From Rhodosporidiobolus odoratus (Eukaryota > Basidiomycota > Microbotryomycetes > Sporidiobolales > Sporidiobolaceae): a DNA stretch of 64,000 nt. The stretch covers positions 558,001-622,000 of the forward strand of contig JAOANU010000009.1 in assembly GCA_034387635.1 (NCBI GenBank), read 5' to 3'. Below, piece by piece: positions 23,064 to 34,416 of this stretch (the stretch's first letter is position 1; each line of letters starts with the position of its first letter). Below the pieces are notes generated by a model. The model did no database searches. It was not told the origin of the DNA and was given only the letters and a program-made list of their open reading frames with translations. Position numbers and translations under genes: made by a program.

Positions 23064-23463
23064 AGCGGGTTTTGCGAGCGGGGTATCTTCGAGGTGGTCC
23101 TGGGGGTTTCTTCCGTTGTCTGTCTGGGTGTTCTTGGTTCCCTTATGTATCACTCTTGTATCACTCTTCTGCCCAAATGTTTCGTTCGCGGCTCGCATTC
23201 CGACCCCGTGCCGACCCGCGAGCAGGAAATAGGGAAGCATTTTTAGACCACGCAGGCAGCAAGGCCGAGGGTGGTCGTCAGTGCGGAAATAAATGAACGC
23301 CGGCTGGAGCTCGTGTTTAAAAGTCCGACTTCCGAGACGAGGCAGAACAGACCAAGTCCGGTTAACGACGGAAGAGAAGTATTGCTATCATAGGTCACGT
23401 CGAACCGCTTAGACTGCCAGACGCACCACTCCATTGTGCTATAACGCTGTCTCGTTACCTACT
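23064..23463. other. Spacer before the amidotransferase gene
   Basis: 3' UTR of the unknown gene and promoter of the GATase gene. No coding exon seen. Confidence 0.5.
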
Positions 23464-24665
23464 ATGGCCGCCGCTACGTCTTCCGCGCCCCTCCTTTCCG
23501 CCCTTGATCTCCCCGTCCACGCCGCAACTCGCGACCTCACTCTCCTTATCTTGCTCGCAGATTCGCCCATTCCTGCGTGAGTCTTACTCTTTGATTTCTT
23601 CTCTAAGCCGCTGACCTCGCCCGTTGCAGCGTTCAAGCCCAATTCGGTACATACCACGACATCTTCACTTCCCTCTTTTCCAAATCGCTCGACTTGGCAC
23701 GGCAAGAAGGTGCACCACCCAAAGACGCCGGCGTAGAGGGGAGCGGTCTAAAACGCGACAAGCGGCAGTACAAGCTATTTATTGAGAGTTGGGATGCCGT
23801 GGGCTTGTCACTACCCAGCGAAGAAAGGGTCAAAGAAGCCGATGGACTGCTGATCACCGGTTCTGGTACGCTCGTCTCGTCGGCGCTCGCACAGTAAGAT
23901 CACTGACATGTTGATGGGCAGCTTCAAACGCTTATGACCCTCTACCCTGGATCGACTCCCTCGTCTCGTTCACCTCGAGATTGCCTGCACTCAACCCTTC
24001 TCTCAAGCTTATCGGTATCTGCTTCGGACATCAGATCATAGCGCGAGCCTTTGGCGGCGCATGTGAGCCAAACGGGAAGGGATGGGAGATTGGGACGAGG
24101 AAGTTGGAATTGACGGAGGCCGGCCGGCAGGTCTTTCCTGGCAAAGAGCGCCTCGTCAGTCCTGGTTCTTTCCTGCTCCGTCTGCAAAGACGCTCAGGCC
24201 GGTCTCTGGCATACCTGTCTCTGACCCGAGCTGGCTACAGGGCGTGCATCAGATGCACCGGGATCATGTTCCCTCCGTTCCGTCCTCATTTGAGCTGCTA
24301 GGCTTTACGCCTGCTTGTGGTGTTCATGGCTTCGTGCGCTTCGTCAACGCTTCGCAGCCTTTCTCTCTGCACAATATTGCCGTGGTGACTCTGCAAGGTG
24401 CGCTATTGTTTGACTCCCTCGTCCCGTTTCCCTCGGTTTATCTCCACCTCGTTCCGACTGACCGAGTTCCTATTGGGCCGTCCCCTCTTTTTCGTCTACA
24501 GGGCATCCCGAGTTCAACGCTACAATGGTTAACACGCTGATCGACGCGCGGGAAGCCAAGGGGGTGATTACGTCCGAGATTGCGCGAGAAAGTCGAGAGG
24601 CGGCGGGGGTACAAGATGACGGAGTATGGATCGGGCGACGCTTCTTGGGTATGTTCGGGGTGTAG
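23464..24665 (+). CDS. Class I glutamine amidotransferase-like protein
   Basis: A free-standing GATase1 domain protein of the kind represented by yeast YLR126C; the physiological substrate is not known. The start is the ATG at 23464 (MAAATSSAPLLSALDLPVHA). Five introns or so. Core pieces: RDLTLLILLADSPIPA, FGTYHDIFTSLF, YKLFIESWDAVGLSLPSEER, KEADGLLITGS, and then the nucleophile elbow LIGICFGHQIIARAFGG (Cys in G-x-C-x-G). GVHQMHRDHVP is followed by an exon starting GHPEFNATMVNTLIDAREAK, which holds the His-x-Glu of the triad. The end is GRRFLGMFGV at 24665. All three catalytic residues are visible, so it should be active. No fused synthetase domain is present. Confidence 0.88.
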
Positions 24666-24810
24666 ATTGCACTAGCTACAATGAGTGAGGTTTTGCGAGG
24701 AGAAAAAGTGGCTAGATCAAGAGACCGGTTGACCCGGAGAACGAGTTGAAGCAATCGACTTCACGCTCTTTATTTCTTCCTCTCCTCTCTCACTCAATCA
24801 ATACGTCAAG

Positions 24811-27452
24811 ATGGCTATCGAGTCTTACCGCAACCTTCCTGCTGCCCACGCTGACGTTCCAGGCGTTCAAGTTACTGGTCAGTCTAGCAACCCCACCTCT
24901 CCGCCATTCCCGCCCTCTCATCTCGACTATCTCTCGCCTCGTCTACCCCACCCGAGGATGCGAGCTTTCATTGGGACCCAGCACAATTGTACAACAAGCC
25001 GTCAGTTGTACGGCGCAGCGCTGCGAGTGGTACTGGGATGACAGTGGGGCATTGAATGGAAGTTGGCGACGGCGATCAGAGCACCCGCGTGATAGCTCTG
25101 TGGACGGGAGTCGAAGTTGGTCATGCTGCTGACCCCACTTCTGCCCCTATGCGCTGTCCACCGAGGTAGCCGGTGTCGAAGGTGCGTTGTCCTCCTTACC
25201 CCCCACTCCCCGCTCGCTGGTCTCCGCATCTTCCCGCCGCTCTTCCCGCTTCCTGTTCTGTAGTTTAACCTACATCCTGCACTGTGCAGGGCGTCATGCC
25301 GACATTCTTAGCCCCGCCGCTCTGCAATTCCTCGCCGTCCTCCACCGCAATTTTAACCCGACTCGCAAGCAACTCCTCCACCGCCGACAGCTGCTTCAGG
25401 CCCACTTCGATGCCGGAGCGCTCCCCGACTTCCTCAAGGAGACGGAACACATCCGTAACGACCCGACGTGGCAAGGTCCTCGTCCCATGCCTGGGTTGGA
25501 AGATCGTCGTGTCGAGATCACCGGTCCCGTTGACAGGAAGATGGTTATCAAGTACGTGCTTCTCCTTCCCGAGAGGTAGCACTATAGCCTGTAAGTTGAG
25601 GGAGCCGGGTCCCGCAGTGCTCTCAACTCTGGTGCTGCCACCTTTATGGCCGACTTCGAGGGTGCGCCTCTTCTGTTCATTCCTCGACTGCGCTCATCCG
25701 CTATGTGATAATGAAGCTGACATCTGCGGGTTGACAGACTCCAATGCGCCGACGTGGCACAACAACCTCGATGGACAGGTCAACCTGTACGACGCCAACC
25801 GCCGTACCATAAGCTTCAAGAACCCGAACGGAAAGGAGTACAAGCTGAACGATGAGACGGCCACGCTTATCGTGCGGTGCGTTACATTCCCGGCTAGTCT
25901 CTTCTCGTGCGTTCTCTGAAGAGTCTTTCCCCTCTATGCAGCGCTCGCGGATGGCACCTCGACGAGCCTCACATCCTTGTTGACGGCCAGCCTATGTCCG
26001 GTTCCATCTTCGACTTCGGTCTGTATTTCTTCCACAATGCCAAAGAGCTCCTCGACCGTGGACTTGGCCCTTACTTCTAGTGCGTATCCATTGTTAATGC
26101 TCGTTTCTCCAGCGAATGTGCTGACCTTCTCAATTCGGTTTTTCTTCTCTTCGCGCTCGAACTCTGCACCTCTGCCCGCGCAACTGCGATCGCGTCGCAT
26201 CGTTCAACCCAGTCTCCCCAAGATGGAGCACTACCTCGAGGCTCGCCTCTGGAATGACATCTTCCGTCTCTCGCAAGACTACATCGGCGTTCCTCGCGGA
26301 TCTATCCGTGCAACCTGCCTCATCGAGACCATCACCGCCGCTTTTCAGATGGACGAGTTCATCTACGAGCTGAGGGAGCACTCGTCGGGGTTGAACTGTG
26401 GCCGCTGGGATTGTAAGTCTTTTTCGCTTCGACCCTATTCCTGCACTCCCCCCTGATACTTGACTAGCTGGGGTCTGCGCTTACCATACCTTTGACTTCG
26501 GCTGCCAAACCCTGCAGACATCTTCTCGTTCATCAAGAAGATGCGCATGCACCCGGATTTCGTCCTCCCCGACCGTTCGCACGTTACCATGACCGTCCCC
26601 TTCATGTCCTCCTACGTCCAGCTGCTCATCAAGACCTGTCACAAGCGAGGTGTCGCTGCCATCGGAGGCATGGCCGCTCAGATTCCGATCAAGAACGATG
26701 AGGTCAAGAACAACCAGGTCATGGACAAGGTTAAGAAGGACAAGCAGCGTGAATGCGACGCTGGGCATGATGGGAGTTGGGTCGCCCACCCGGGTCTCGT
26801 TCAGATCGTGCTCGACATCTTCAACAAAGGGATGCCGGGGCCAAACCAGGTGCGCAGTCTCCTCCTCACCTGGATCCGCTTCGCTGCTTTTCGAGCTTCT
26901 CGGGCTGAGCCGACTATCTTTCCACAGTACCACATCCGTCGCGAAGAAGTTCAGGTTACCGCACTCGACCTGCTCAACACCAACGTTCCGGGCGGCATCT
27001 CGGAAGACGGCGTCCGCTCGAACTGCATGGCGCTGCTTCACTACTGTGCCAATTGGGTCGGCGGTCTCGGTTGTGTCCCCGTCGCCAATTTGATGGAAGA
27101 CGCCGCGACTGCCGAAATCTCGCGTTCGCAGCTTTGGCATTGGGTTCGTCACGGAGCCACGACGGTCGACGGGCAGAAGATCACGACTGGCTACGTCGAC
27201 AAGATCCTCGCTGAAGAGACGGAGAAGACGAAGAAGTCGGGACTTGACGCCAAGAGGGTGGACCTTTGTGCCCGTTATCTCAAGGAGCAGATTCGCGCCG
27301 AGAAGCTCTCGGATTTCCTCACTACCGATCTGACGTGAGCCGTTCCCTGCGTTCTTCCTTTGCGGTTTCCACCTTGCTGAAGTGATGATTGCCCTTGTAG
27401 CCCTCATCTCGACGAGTTCTCGGTGCCGTCGTCTCGTCCCGCCAAGCTTTGA
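24811..27452 (+). CDS. MLS1: Malate synthase (glyoxylate cycle), peroxisomal
   Basis: Condenses glyoxylate with acetyl-CoA to malate, allowing growth on C2 compounds and fatty acids. The start is the ATG at 24811 ([20 protein letters not shown]). Introns split the gene into about eight exons. Landmarks: [94 protein letters not shown] and [20 protein letters not shown]. The family signature is [13 protein letters not shown] joined across an intron to [41 protein letters not shown] and [16 protein letters not shown] follow. The C-terminus [10 protein letters not shown] ends in A-K-L, a functional variant of the peroxisomal PTS1 signal. The protein appears full length and intact. Confidence 0.97.
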
Positions 27453-27767
27453 GCCTTCTCAACGCAGCTTCCCTTCCTCTTCCGCTTGCCAACCACCAAC
27501 TCAGTACCAATGTCCAGCTTCGCCTCCAGATGTAGCATGTACTCGATAGCTGTCCAATAACCTGCTTGCAACGAAACAAAGTGCCTTTTTCCGTGTCATC
27601 TTGCGAAAGACTTGTCGCAGACAGTATTATTGCCGCAGGAGCAGGCGGAGATTCACGGACACCGGGCAGGGGCACGGGCTCGTTTGACTCGTCGACTGCA
27701 AACAAAGCATGCCAAGCACGAAGAAGATTGGGTCACCACGAAGCGGAGAACGGCAAGGAAAGTCTTG
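27453..27767. other. Convergent spacer after malate synthase
   Basis: 3' UTR of malate synthase and downstream flank of the dehydrogenase pseudogene. No coding signal. Confidence 0.5.
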
Positions 27768-29142
27768 CTAAACAAACACAGCGCTCGTCGCATCCGGGTC
27801 CACCTCCTGCTACACTTCGACCATCTCCTCCAGCATCTTTCTCCACGCCTCGCTACCCTTCTCCAACAGGGCGAAATCGCTAGGCGCCTGGACAGCGCAG
27901 CGAGAAATAAGAGCACCTCCTTCGGTATGGGTCAGCGCGGCGTAGATGTGATTTGTGGCGGCGTCGGCGGTCGAGCGGGCGAGGTGGTTGAGGATCCATC
28001 TGTGGGCGAAGCCGGAGGAGATCAATTGGGGAGACCCGTCACAGCTTGGGGTTGCTGAAATGGAAAAGAACAGAAAAACACGGTGTACAGCCGTCGTTCC
28101 GAGCAAGGAACAGCATGAATTTGAGCCGCGCCGGGTAGAGACGAGGTTCACGTACAGAAGGAAGACAGGAAGCCCCTTCCTCAGGCCGCTCTTTGTCAAG
28201 CCCGGGTTGACGGAGTTGACCACGGACTTTCCCTGCAGCTGCGGAAGCTTCGCTAGCTCCCTGGCGAGGAGTATCACCAGTAGCTTCGAAGTGTTGTAGT
28301 GATCGAGTCTGTCAAAGAGAGTCTCGTCGTCCAAGGCGGCGAGATAGGTTGAATACTTGGAGGGAACGGATGTGCGAGCTTTGAAGGTGGCCTCAGTCTG
28401 CCGTAGAAGCACGACAAAGTTCACTCACTGCCGGACGCTACAAACGATAGATGCGGCTTCAAACTGTCGCCGCTAGCCGGGATGGGAAGGTCGACAGTTT
28501 CAATCAGAAGCGGGAGGAGCTGAACAGCCAAGAGCCCGTAGCGATATCGTTGACCTGCAAGCCGTATCGATGTAAAACCGTCAGTCCTGCTTCGGAGCTC
28601 TCGAAGATCAACGGGAGGGTGGAGGGGAGGGTAAAACAAGAGAAAAAGGAGAAAAAGGAAAAGGAAACGAACGATTCCTCCCACCCGTCTACTGCCTCCT
28701 GGAATTTCATTACCGCCAGACCAGCATTCACCCACACGATATCAAGCCTGTCGAGCTCCTTCCTAGCCCTGGCCCCGAATGCCTTGACACTTGCGAAGGA
28801 AGCCAAATCGAGCTACCAGGCCTCGATGCGTTGGCGACGTAGACCGCTCTCCTCGGCGATGCGGTGGGCGGCAGCTGCGCCATTAGAAAGGATGCGAAAA
28901 CCCAGAATGAGGTGAGCGGGGGCTAAGCGACCGAACTGATCAATGGCCGCTTCAAGCTGCAAAGCCAGAAAGTATCAAGCGGCATCGAGGCATGGCGGTC
29001 AGGTACGAGGCTGGCTCACACCTAGTCCCGCATTCGCTCCAGTCACTAGCACTGTCCTACCTTTCAGCGACACCTTCGGAACAGGGTTCTTCTGTGACAG
29101 GGAGGGCTCGATGAAGTTTTGGAAAAGGGCAGATGGGGCCAT
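27768..29142 (-). pseudogene. Short-chain dehydrogenase/reductase pseudogene (copy 1)
   Basis: Tandem copy of the intact SDR gene at 29786-31134, with the same exon plan. The ATG at 29142 opens MAPSALFQNFIEPSLSQKNP and VLVTGANAGLG (TGxxxGxG NAD(P) motif). Three lesions show when it is compared with the sister. First, TAG at 28813-28815 stands where the sister has CAG (EAW-stop-LDLASF versus QVWQLDLSAF). Second, a one-base deletion near 28533-28537 shifts the frame between LQVNDIATG and LLAVQLLPLL. Third, TAG at 27810-27812 stands where the sister has TGG (MVEV-stop versus MIEVW); the old frame continues DPDATSAVFV to a stop at 27768. The active-site YNTSK and NSVNPGLTKSGLRK are still readable. 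Sequencing error is unlikely to explain three independent lesions. Confidence 0.82.
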
Positions 29143-29453
29143 CTTGCTGGCCAGGACTGAGGGCCAGGCGAAGAGAGAGAAGGGTACAGGAGGAGGCGGG
29201 ACCCAGGGATACACAGTGTGTGAAGGCCAGAACAGCAGACGGAGACGGAGAAATGCGGCGGAACCCAGCTTTATGAAGAAGCGGCGGGCTTCGGATTACA
29301 TAGTACGATCAGTTGCTCTTTGGTCATGTAGTTCACGTAAGCCTACTAATCAGCTATACTATGGCACTGATTTGGTTTGCAAGACAAGCATACCGTCAGG
29401 ATGACCTTCTCAGGGTGGATTTGAACACCTCTTTTCGGCTGCACTAGGTCTCA

Positions 29454-29528
29454 CGGGAGCAAGGAAAAGGCGGGAGCAGGGAAAAGGCAGGAGCAGGGAA
29501 AAGGCGGGAGCAGGGAAAAGGCGGGAGC
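29454..29528. repeat. 17-bp tandem repeat, 4.4 copies
   Basis: The unit CGGGAGCAGGGAAAAGG is repeated four times with two single-base variants, plus a seven-base partial copy. It is a minisatellite in the spacer between the SDR copies. Confidence 0.93.
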
Positions 29529-29598
29529 CCGTCCAGAAGGGTTATTTGGGTGCTTGAGAACCTCGCACGCAGTGGCCACGGCTTCGGAGTGCCCCTCC

Positions 29599-29625
29599 GG
29601 ACGGCAAGGACGGCAAGGACGGCAA
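29599..29625. repeat. 9-bp tandem repeat, 3 copies
   Basis: Three exact copies of GGACGGCAA, 70 bp beyond the 17-bp repeat. Confidence 0.93.
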
Positions 29626-29785
29626 AAGGGGAGCCGCCAGCATTTCTGTGACGCTTTGAGTTTCCAGGATGCCGCCGTGCACGAGTAGACACAGCGGCTC
29701 GAAGCCAAGAGTGACTACAGACGGCATTGCCCTAAGTGCGAGGAAAAGACAGCGTACAACATAACGACCGCTAAGCCAAGGAAAC

Positions 29786-31134
29786 CTATTTGAAGACCGC
29801 AGCCGTCGCGTCCGGATCCTCCTTCCTCCACACCTCGATCATCTCCTCAAACACCTTCTCCGACACCTCTTTGCCCTCCTGCGACAGGACAAAATCGCTA
29901 GGCTCCTGAACAGCGCAGCGAGAAACGAAGGCTCCTCCTTCAGTCTCGGCGAGTCCGGCGTAGGCGTAGTTAGTCGCGGCGTCGGCGGTATCGCGGCCGA
30001 GCAGGTTCAAGAGCCACCTGTGCACAACAAAGGCGGGTCAGTACAGCATGAGACCAGGAAAAATTGAGGCATTCCCCTCAAGCAGGATCAGCGGCGCAAG
30101 AGCGAGAAAATACTCACTCAAAAAACCATGGCATCTCCCTTCTCAAACTGCTCTTCGTCAACCCAGGATTTACCGAGTTGACGACGACCTTTGACTGGAC
30201 TTGCGGGAGCTTGGCCAACTCCCTCGCCAGCAAGACGTTCAATACTTTCGAGACACCGTAGCGGTCGAACCCGTTGAACAACTCTTTGTCGTTGAGAGCG
30301 GCGAGGTAGTCGGAGTGTTTGTAGGGGACAGCTTGACGCTCTTTAAAGGCTGCGGCATAGTGGACTGCGAGAGAAAGGCCTCTTAGTACTGATCTGGGAT
30401 GTCAGAGAAAGCGAAGGGTAAGCGCACTGTCTGAGGCGACGATAGTCAGGTGCGGCTTAAGACTGTCGCCGCCGGCTGGAGTAGGAAGTTCGGCGGTTTT
30501 GAGCAGAAGAGGGAGCAATCCGACGGCGAGGAGTCCTGTAGCGATGTCGTTGACTTGTAGGCTGCGGGAAAAACCTGCGTCAGCTGAGGACAACAAAACA
30601 CGAAGACGAAGGGACCAGGTCCTTGAAGCGGAAGAGGGATCGCAGAAGGGAAAGAAAACTCCTCACGTCTCCTCCCACCCATCCGCGGTCTGTTTGAACT
30701 TCAAAGCCGCTACGGCCGCATTGAGGCACACCACATCCAGCCTGTCAAGCTCCCTCCTAGCCTTCGCCCCAAAAGCCCTGACATTGGCAAAGGCGGAGAG
30801 GTCGAGCTGCCAGACTTGGATGCGGTCGCGAGGAAGACCGCTTTCCTCTGCGATACGATCGGCGGCGGTTTCGCCCGTGGCAATGGTACGGACGGCGAGG
30901 ATGAGACGAGCTGGAGAGCGACGGCCGAAATGGATCGCGGCTTCAAGCTGTGTAGAGCAAGAAAACGGTCAGTAGCGAAACTGCGAGAAAAGGCAAGGAC
31001 AGAGTGCTTACTCCCAATCCAGTATTCGCTCCGGTCACCAGCACCGTCCTACCTTCTAGTGAGACCTTGGGAATGGGGTTTTTCTGCTTGAGGTAAGGCT
31101 CCAGAAAAGTCATATAGAGGACGGAGGGCGCCAT
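29786..31134 (-). CDS. Short-chain dehydrogenase/reductase (retinol-dehydrogenase-like), copy 2
   Basis: An NAD(P)-dependent oxidoreductase of the classical SDR fold; the substrate is unknown. The start is the ATG at 31134 (MAPSVLYMTFLEPYLKQKNP). Motifs in order: GRTVLVTGANTGLG (cofactor Gly motif), LILAVRTIATGETAADRIAE, IQVWQLDLSAFANVRAF (D-x-x-D/L block), DRLDVVCLNAAVAALKF (the NAG-type motif reads NAA), LQVNDIATGLLAVGLLPLLL, PHLTIVASDS, then the catalytic YGVSK and LARELAKLPQ, then VNSVNPGFTKSSLRREMPWF. The last exon ends EVWRKEDPDATAAVFK at 29786. About four introns; all joins keep frame. The first residues (VLYMTFLEPY) are mildly hydrophobic and could give peripheral membrane contact. 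Confidence 0.9.
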
Positions 31135-31604
31135 ATCTCTTCGGTGCGCTGGTTTGGGCGGCTTGGCGACAGCGATCAGAAAGAAGAAGGGGAGGTTCGG
31201 GACTTACAAGGTGGAAGAGTAAGAGAGAACCAAGCGGAACAGGAGGAGGGATCGTCGCCGGCCTTCGGAGCGACATCGTCACTCAACTTGCCGAAAAGCC
31301 ACGCAAGCCGGGGTCAGCATCGTCTCCGTTTCTGCCGAAAGGTGATACTGCCCAGAGCACGGCTAGAGCCCTTCGCTCGATCGCAAGCCAGCTTGAAGAG
31401 GACAGAGTCGAGTTTTACCGCTTGCTGTCGCCCAAACGCCACCAACCAAGGATTACTCCTGAAAATAGCTCTACAATACAGCACGCCCCCGTTCGGAGTA
31501 GGGCGGAACAGCGAAAGACGACGTGAGGTATACTGCGAACAAGGTGTAGCCAGAAAGAAACGGAGCAAAGAAGGATACGAAGGGAGAAGAGGGAGAGAGG
31601 AAGG
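31135..31604. other. Spacer between SDR copy 2 and AP-1 mu
   Basis: SDR copy 2 promoter and AP-1 mu 3' UTR, both on the minus strand. No other coding signal seen. Confidence 0.5.
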
Positions 31605-34062
31605 CTACGCAAATCCAGGCGCCCTCGCTCCTTTTGCGGCTTGCACGTTGGTGCGAAGGGAGAAGTCGTCGCCGTTCTGGGTGATGTACCTGCACACGTG
31701 AAGATCAGCGTCAGTCGCGCCCAAAACCGTGAACCTGTCACTTCGTAGAGCAAGCCGATAGAACAGGAGCAATAACGGGCAAGACTCGACGCACCGAACC
31801 CAAGGTAGAGCCTGATACCCACTCTTCTCAACAATCTTGAGGTATCGAACCTGAATTCCGCTGACCGTGAAGTAGGGGATTTCGAACTTGACAGTGATTG
31901 GCGCGCGCTTGTCCATTTCCTCTGCGGTACCGCCCATCCGTCAATCCGGGATGACGAAGTGTGGCCAGGAGGAAGGGAGACGTACCTCCTCGCACACTGG
32001 GCAATCCAAAGTGTGCTCGCATCAGGAACTCCTTCCCGCCCCCGAGCTGCTTGATCCGCCAGACGAATGCAGACTTTTCCGGGACATAGTGAACGGTTCC
32101 GACAGAGGCCTGTTCGCATTGTGATGGATCAGTGCGTGCTCGCCGATCAAGCTTAGAAGAAAGGTGCATACTCGGAACTTGGGCGAGTCGGCATCTTCTG
32201 GCACCGGGATGAGAATCTCGACGTTGTTGGCCGTTGATCTCCGCTTGAACTGCGCCTTGCACTGTACGCTCCAGAGCACAGGGCCGCATCAGTGTCTGTA
32301 AGCTCATCGTGTTTCCGAGCGAAAGACACCGCATAGCCCGGACAAGCGGAGCGCACCTTAACCACATACTCGATCCGACTTCCACTATGTTGTTCAATCA
32401 TAGCTTCTGCCCAGATGAGCGGCTTGACCTGGGTGTTGAGGCGGTAAGACATGAGTTCAAACTCGCCGTCCGGGGGAATGAAGGAGATGGTGCGGTCGTT
32501 TTCGAATCGGGACAGGCGGACGCATTGATGAAATTTGACGTCTTCCATCTCGATCGCTTTGCCACGGGATGCTGTGAGTCGAATCATGCGATGACAGGCG
32601 ACAGAGAACGGGAGCAAAGACGAAACGAACAGGGTGGAGGCGGGCGAAAAGAGGAAGAAACTGTCAGTGCTTAGTGGGGCGAAGGAGGTGAGGAAAACAC
32701 AGCGCACTTCGTCCAGTACTCTCAAACATAACCTTATCGTTCAACCCCAACCTCAACTCCGGCATACCACTCAAGTAGCACTTCATCTTGACCGCACCCA
32801 GGATCTCACTTCTCACCACATTTCCGTTGGCATTGACCTGTACGTCACCCCAGTCAGTCAGAAGTACCTCTCCCCCAGGGAGTGCCAGTCAAGCGGCAAG
32901 GGTAAACCGTCGAACGTACAAGCAAGTTAACCGATTCAACCACGTCCAGGAAGACTTCGTTCTTGCGGTATCGGATACCCTCGGATCGCCACGAGACGGC
33001 GTTCGTCACAGCCATTGGCGGGCGAACCTGAACTTCGAGTTTGTGCGATTCTTGCGTGATGTATCTGTGCAGCCCAGGGCCGGTAGTGTAGACACAAGGC
33101 CAGAGGAGCGGGGCGGAATGGTTTGATGAAGCGCGGAGAGGGGGCACCGATATCGTCAGTCAGATATGAGCAAGCGATCGCGGCAAGAGGATGGGTACGC
33201 ACTCTTGCAGAATCTTGCTCTCCGTCGTTTGCGGGTATCCAAAATCCATTACCTCATCGAAAAGCTCGTAGCTGTACGTTACAACAACGAGATAAACCCG
33301 CATCAGCACCACATATTTGCAGAGCGCAGGATTTGCAAAGACGGAAACGCACATGATGACAAAGTTATCCCGAATCGATTCTTCCTCCAACTCCTTGAAG
33401 TATTCCGTCAAGACCTACGTACAGTGATGGAACAACCTTAGTCTCCCTGACGACCACAAAGAGGGAACGAAAAGGAGACTGCTGTGGAGTAGGATCGTCT
33501 GCACGCACCGAAACCAGTTTGTGAAGGAAGGTCAAGATTTCCGCCGCATTTGAGTTCTTCTTGGTGAGGGCGACCACTGCGAGCCATACTGGTGTCAATA
33601 CTCTTCGCTCATGAGCAGCATCGACCCACGTCAGCTTCCCCTGAAAAGGAATGCAGCACCGCCGGCACAGCGACTAAAGAGCGAAGAAAAGCTCGCGACG
33701 CACGGTACAGATTGTTATGCCTAATGTGCAAGTAGTTGATGCCGCCGCTCGAGAAACACGGAGTGACATAGGCCCCTTCTTCTTCTTGTTCGAGGACGAG
33801 AGGGAGGAACCGTTCGATTGCGGAGGGGGGGACGTCGTCTCGGTAAGAGCGTTGGATCAGGGACTGCGGTGGGGAGAAGGTGTCAGTATGCCCGACTGCA
33901 CGGGTACATGATCGAGGCCTACGACGCCTTCCGTCCGCCATGGAAAGGGAGGTGGAAGTTGGATGTGGTGCTGGAGCAGCTGCCCTTGTCCGCGGTCCGA
34001 GTCAGGGAGAGCTTTACCTTGCCCTTGAGATCCAGAATGGCTACTAATGAGCACCCAGGCAT
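31605..34062 (-). CDS. APM1: Clathrin adaptor AP-1 complex mu subunit
   Basis: Cargo-binding medium chain of AP-1, acting at the trans-Golgi network and endosomes, where it reads YxxPhi sorting signals. The ATG at 34062 opens a 15-codon exon (MPGCSLVAILDLKGK). The longin-like N-domain continues SYRDDVPPSAIERFLPLV, GGINYLHIRHNNLY, LTKKNSNAAEILTFLHKLVS and YFKELEEESIRDNFVI. The linker is YELFDEVMDFGYPQTTESKI and LQEYITQESHKLEV. The mu homology domain has AVSWRSEGIRYRKNEVFLDV, ESVNLLVNANG, SYRLNTQVKPLIWAEAMIEQ, QFKRRSTANNVEILIPVPED, GGKEFLMRAHFGLPSV and VRYLKIVEKSGYQALPWVRY. These last blocks favour AP-1 over AP-2. The stop is at 31605. Nine or more short introns; no lesion seen. Confidence 0.95.
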
Positions 34063-34416
34063 ACTGCACTCCTCGTGTTTGTGTTGGGTTATGCGAGATG
34101 GGCGATGCGAGTTGATGTCGACGACGAGGAGCGTGTCGACAGCCGCTGTAAGATCTGGCGCGCCTACGACGGTCCGTTGCTGTCCGTGCAAGGGCCGTAA
34201 GTTGCGGGCTGACTGCAATAGCGCTATTCGTGATGATGTCGAAAGCCGACTAAGCGGAAGCGTCGCGGTACTACTACCAGGAAGCGAACGACGGAAATAA
34301 ACACGACTCTCTCCCTTTCCCCTTCTTTCCTCACCGGTACACTCATAACCAGCGTCTAGATCCAGTACAATCGCTCCCCCGTTCTACGAAATTGAACAAA
34401 TATGACAGAGCAACAA

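Larger units (their letters stand above)
29143..29785. other. Spacer between the two SDR copies, with tandem repeats
   Basis: Contains the promoter remnant of copy 1 and the 3' flank of copy 2. It carries a 17-bp tandem repeat and a 9-bp tandem repeat, listed separately. No gene seen. Confidence 0.6.

Noticed and set aside
29405..29460. tRNA-like T-loop on the minus strand (GGTGTTCAAATCCACC)
   Set aside because: The T-stem pairs only with an 8-nt loop, and there is no D-arm, anticodon arm or matching acceptor stem around it.
27768..31134. Repeat-induced point mutation acting on the duplicated SDR genes
   Set aside because: Only two transition-type stops were identified by eye, and the intact sister shows no sign of mutation. 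The evidence is too thin to claim it.
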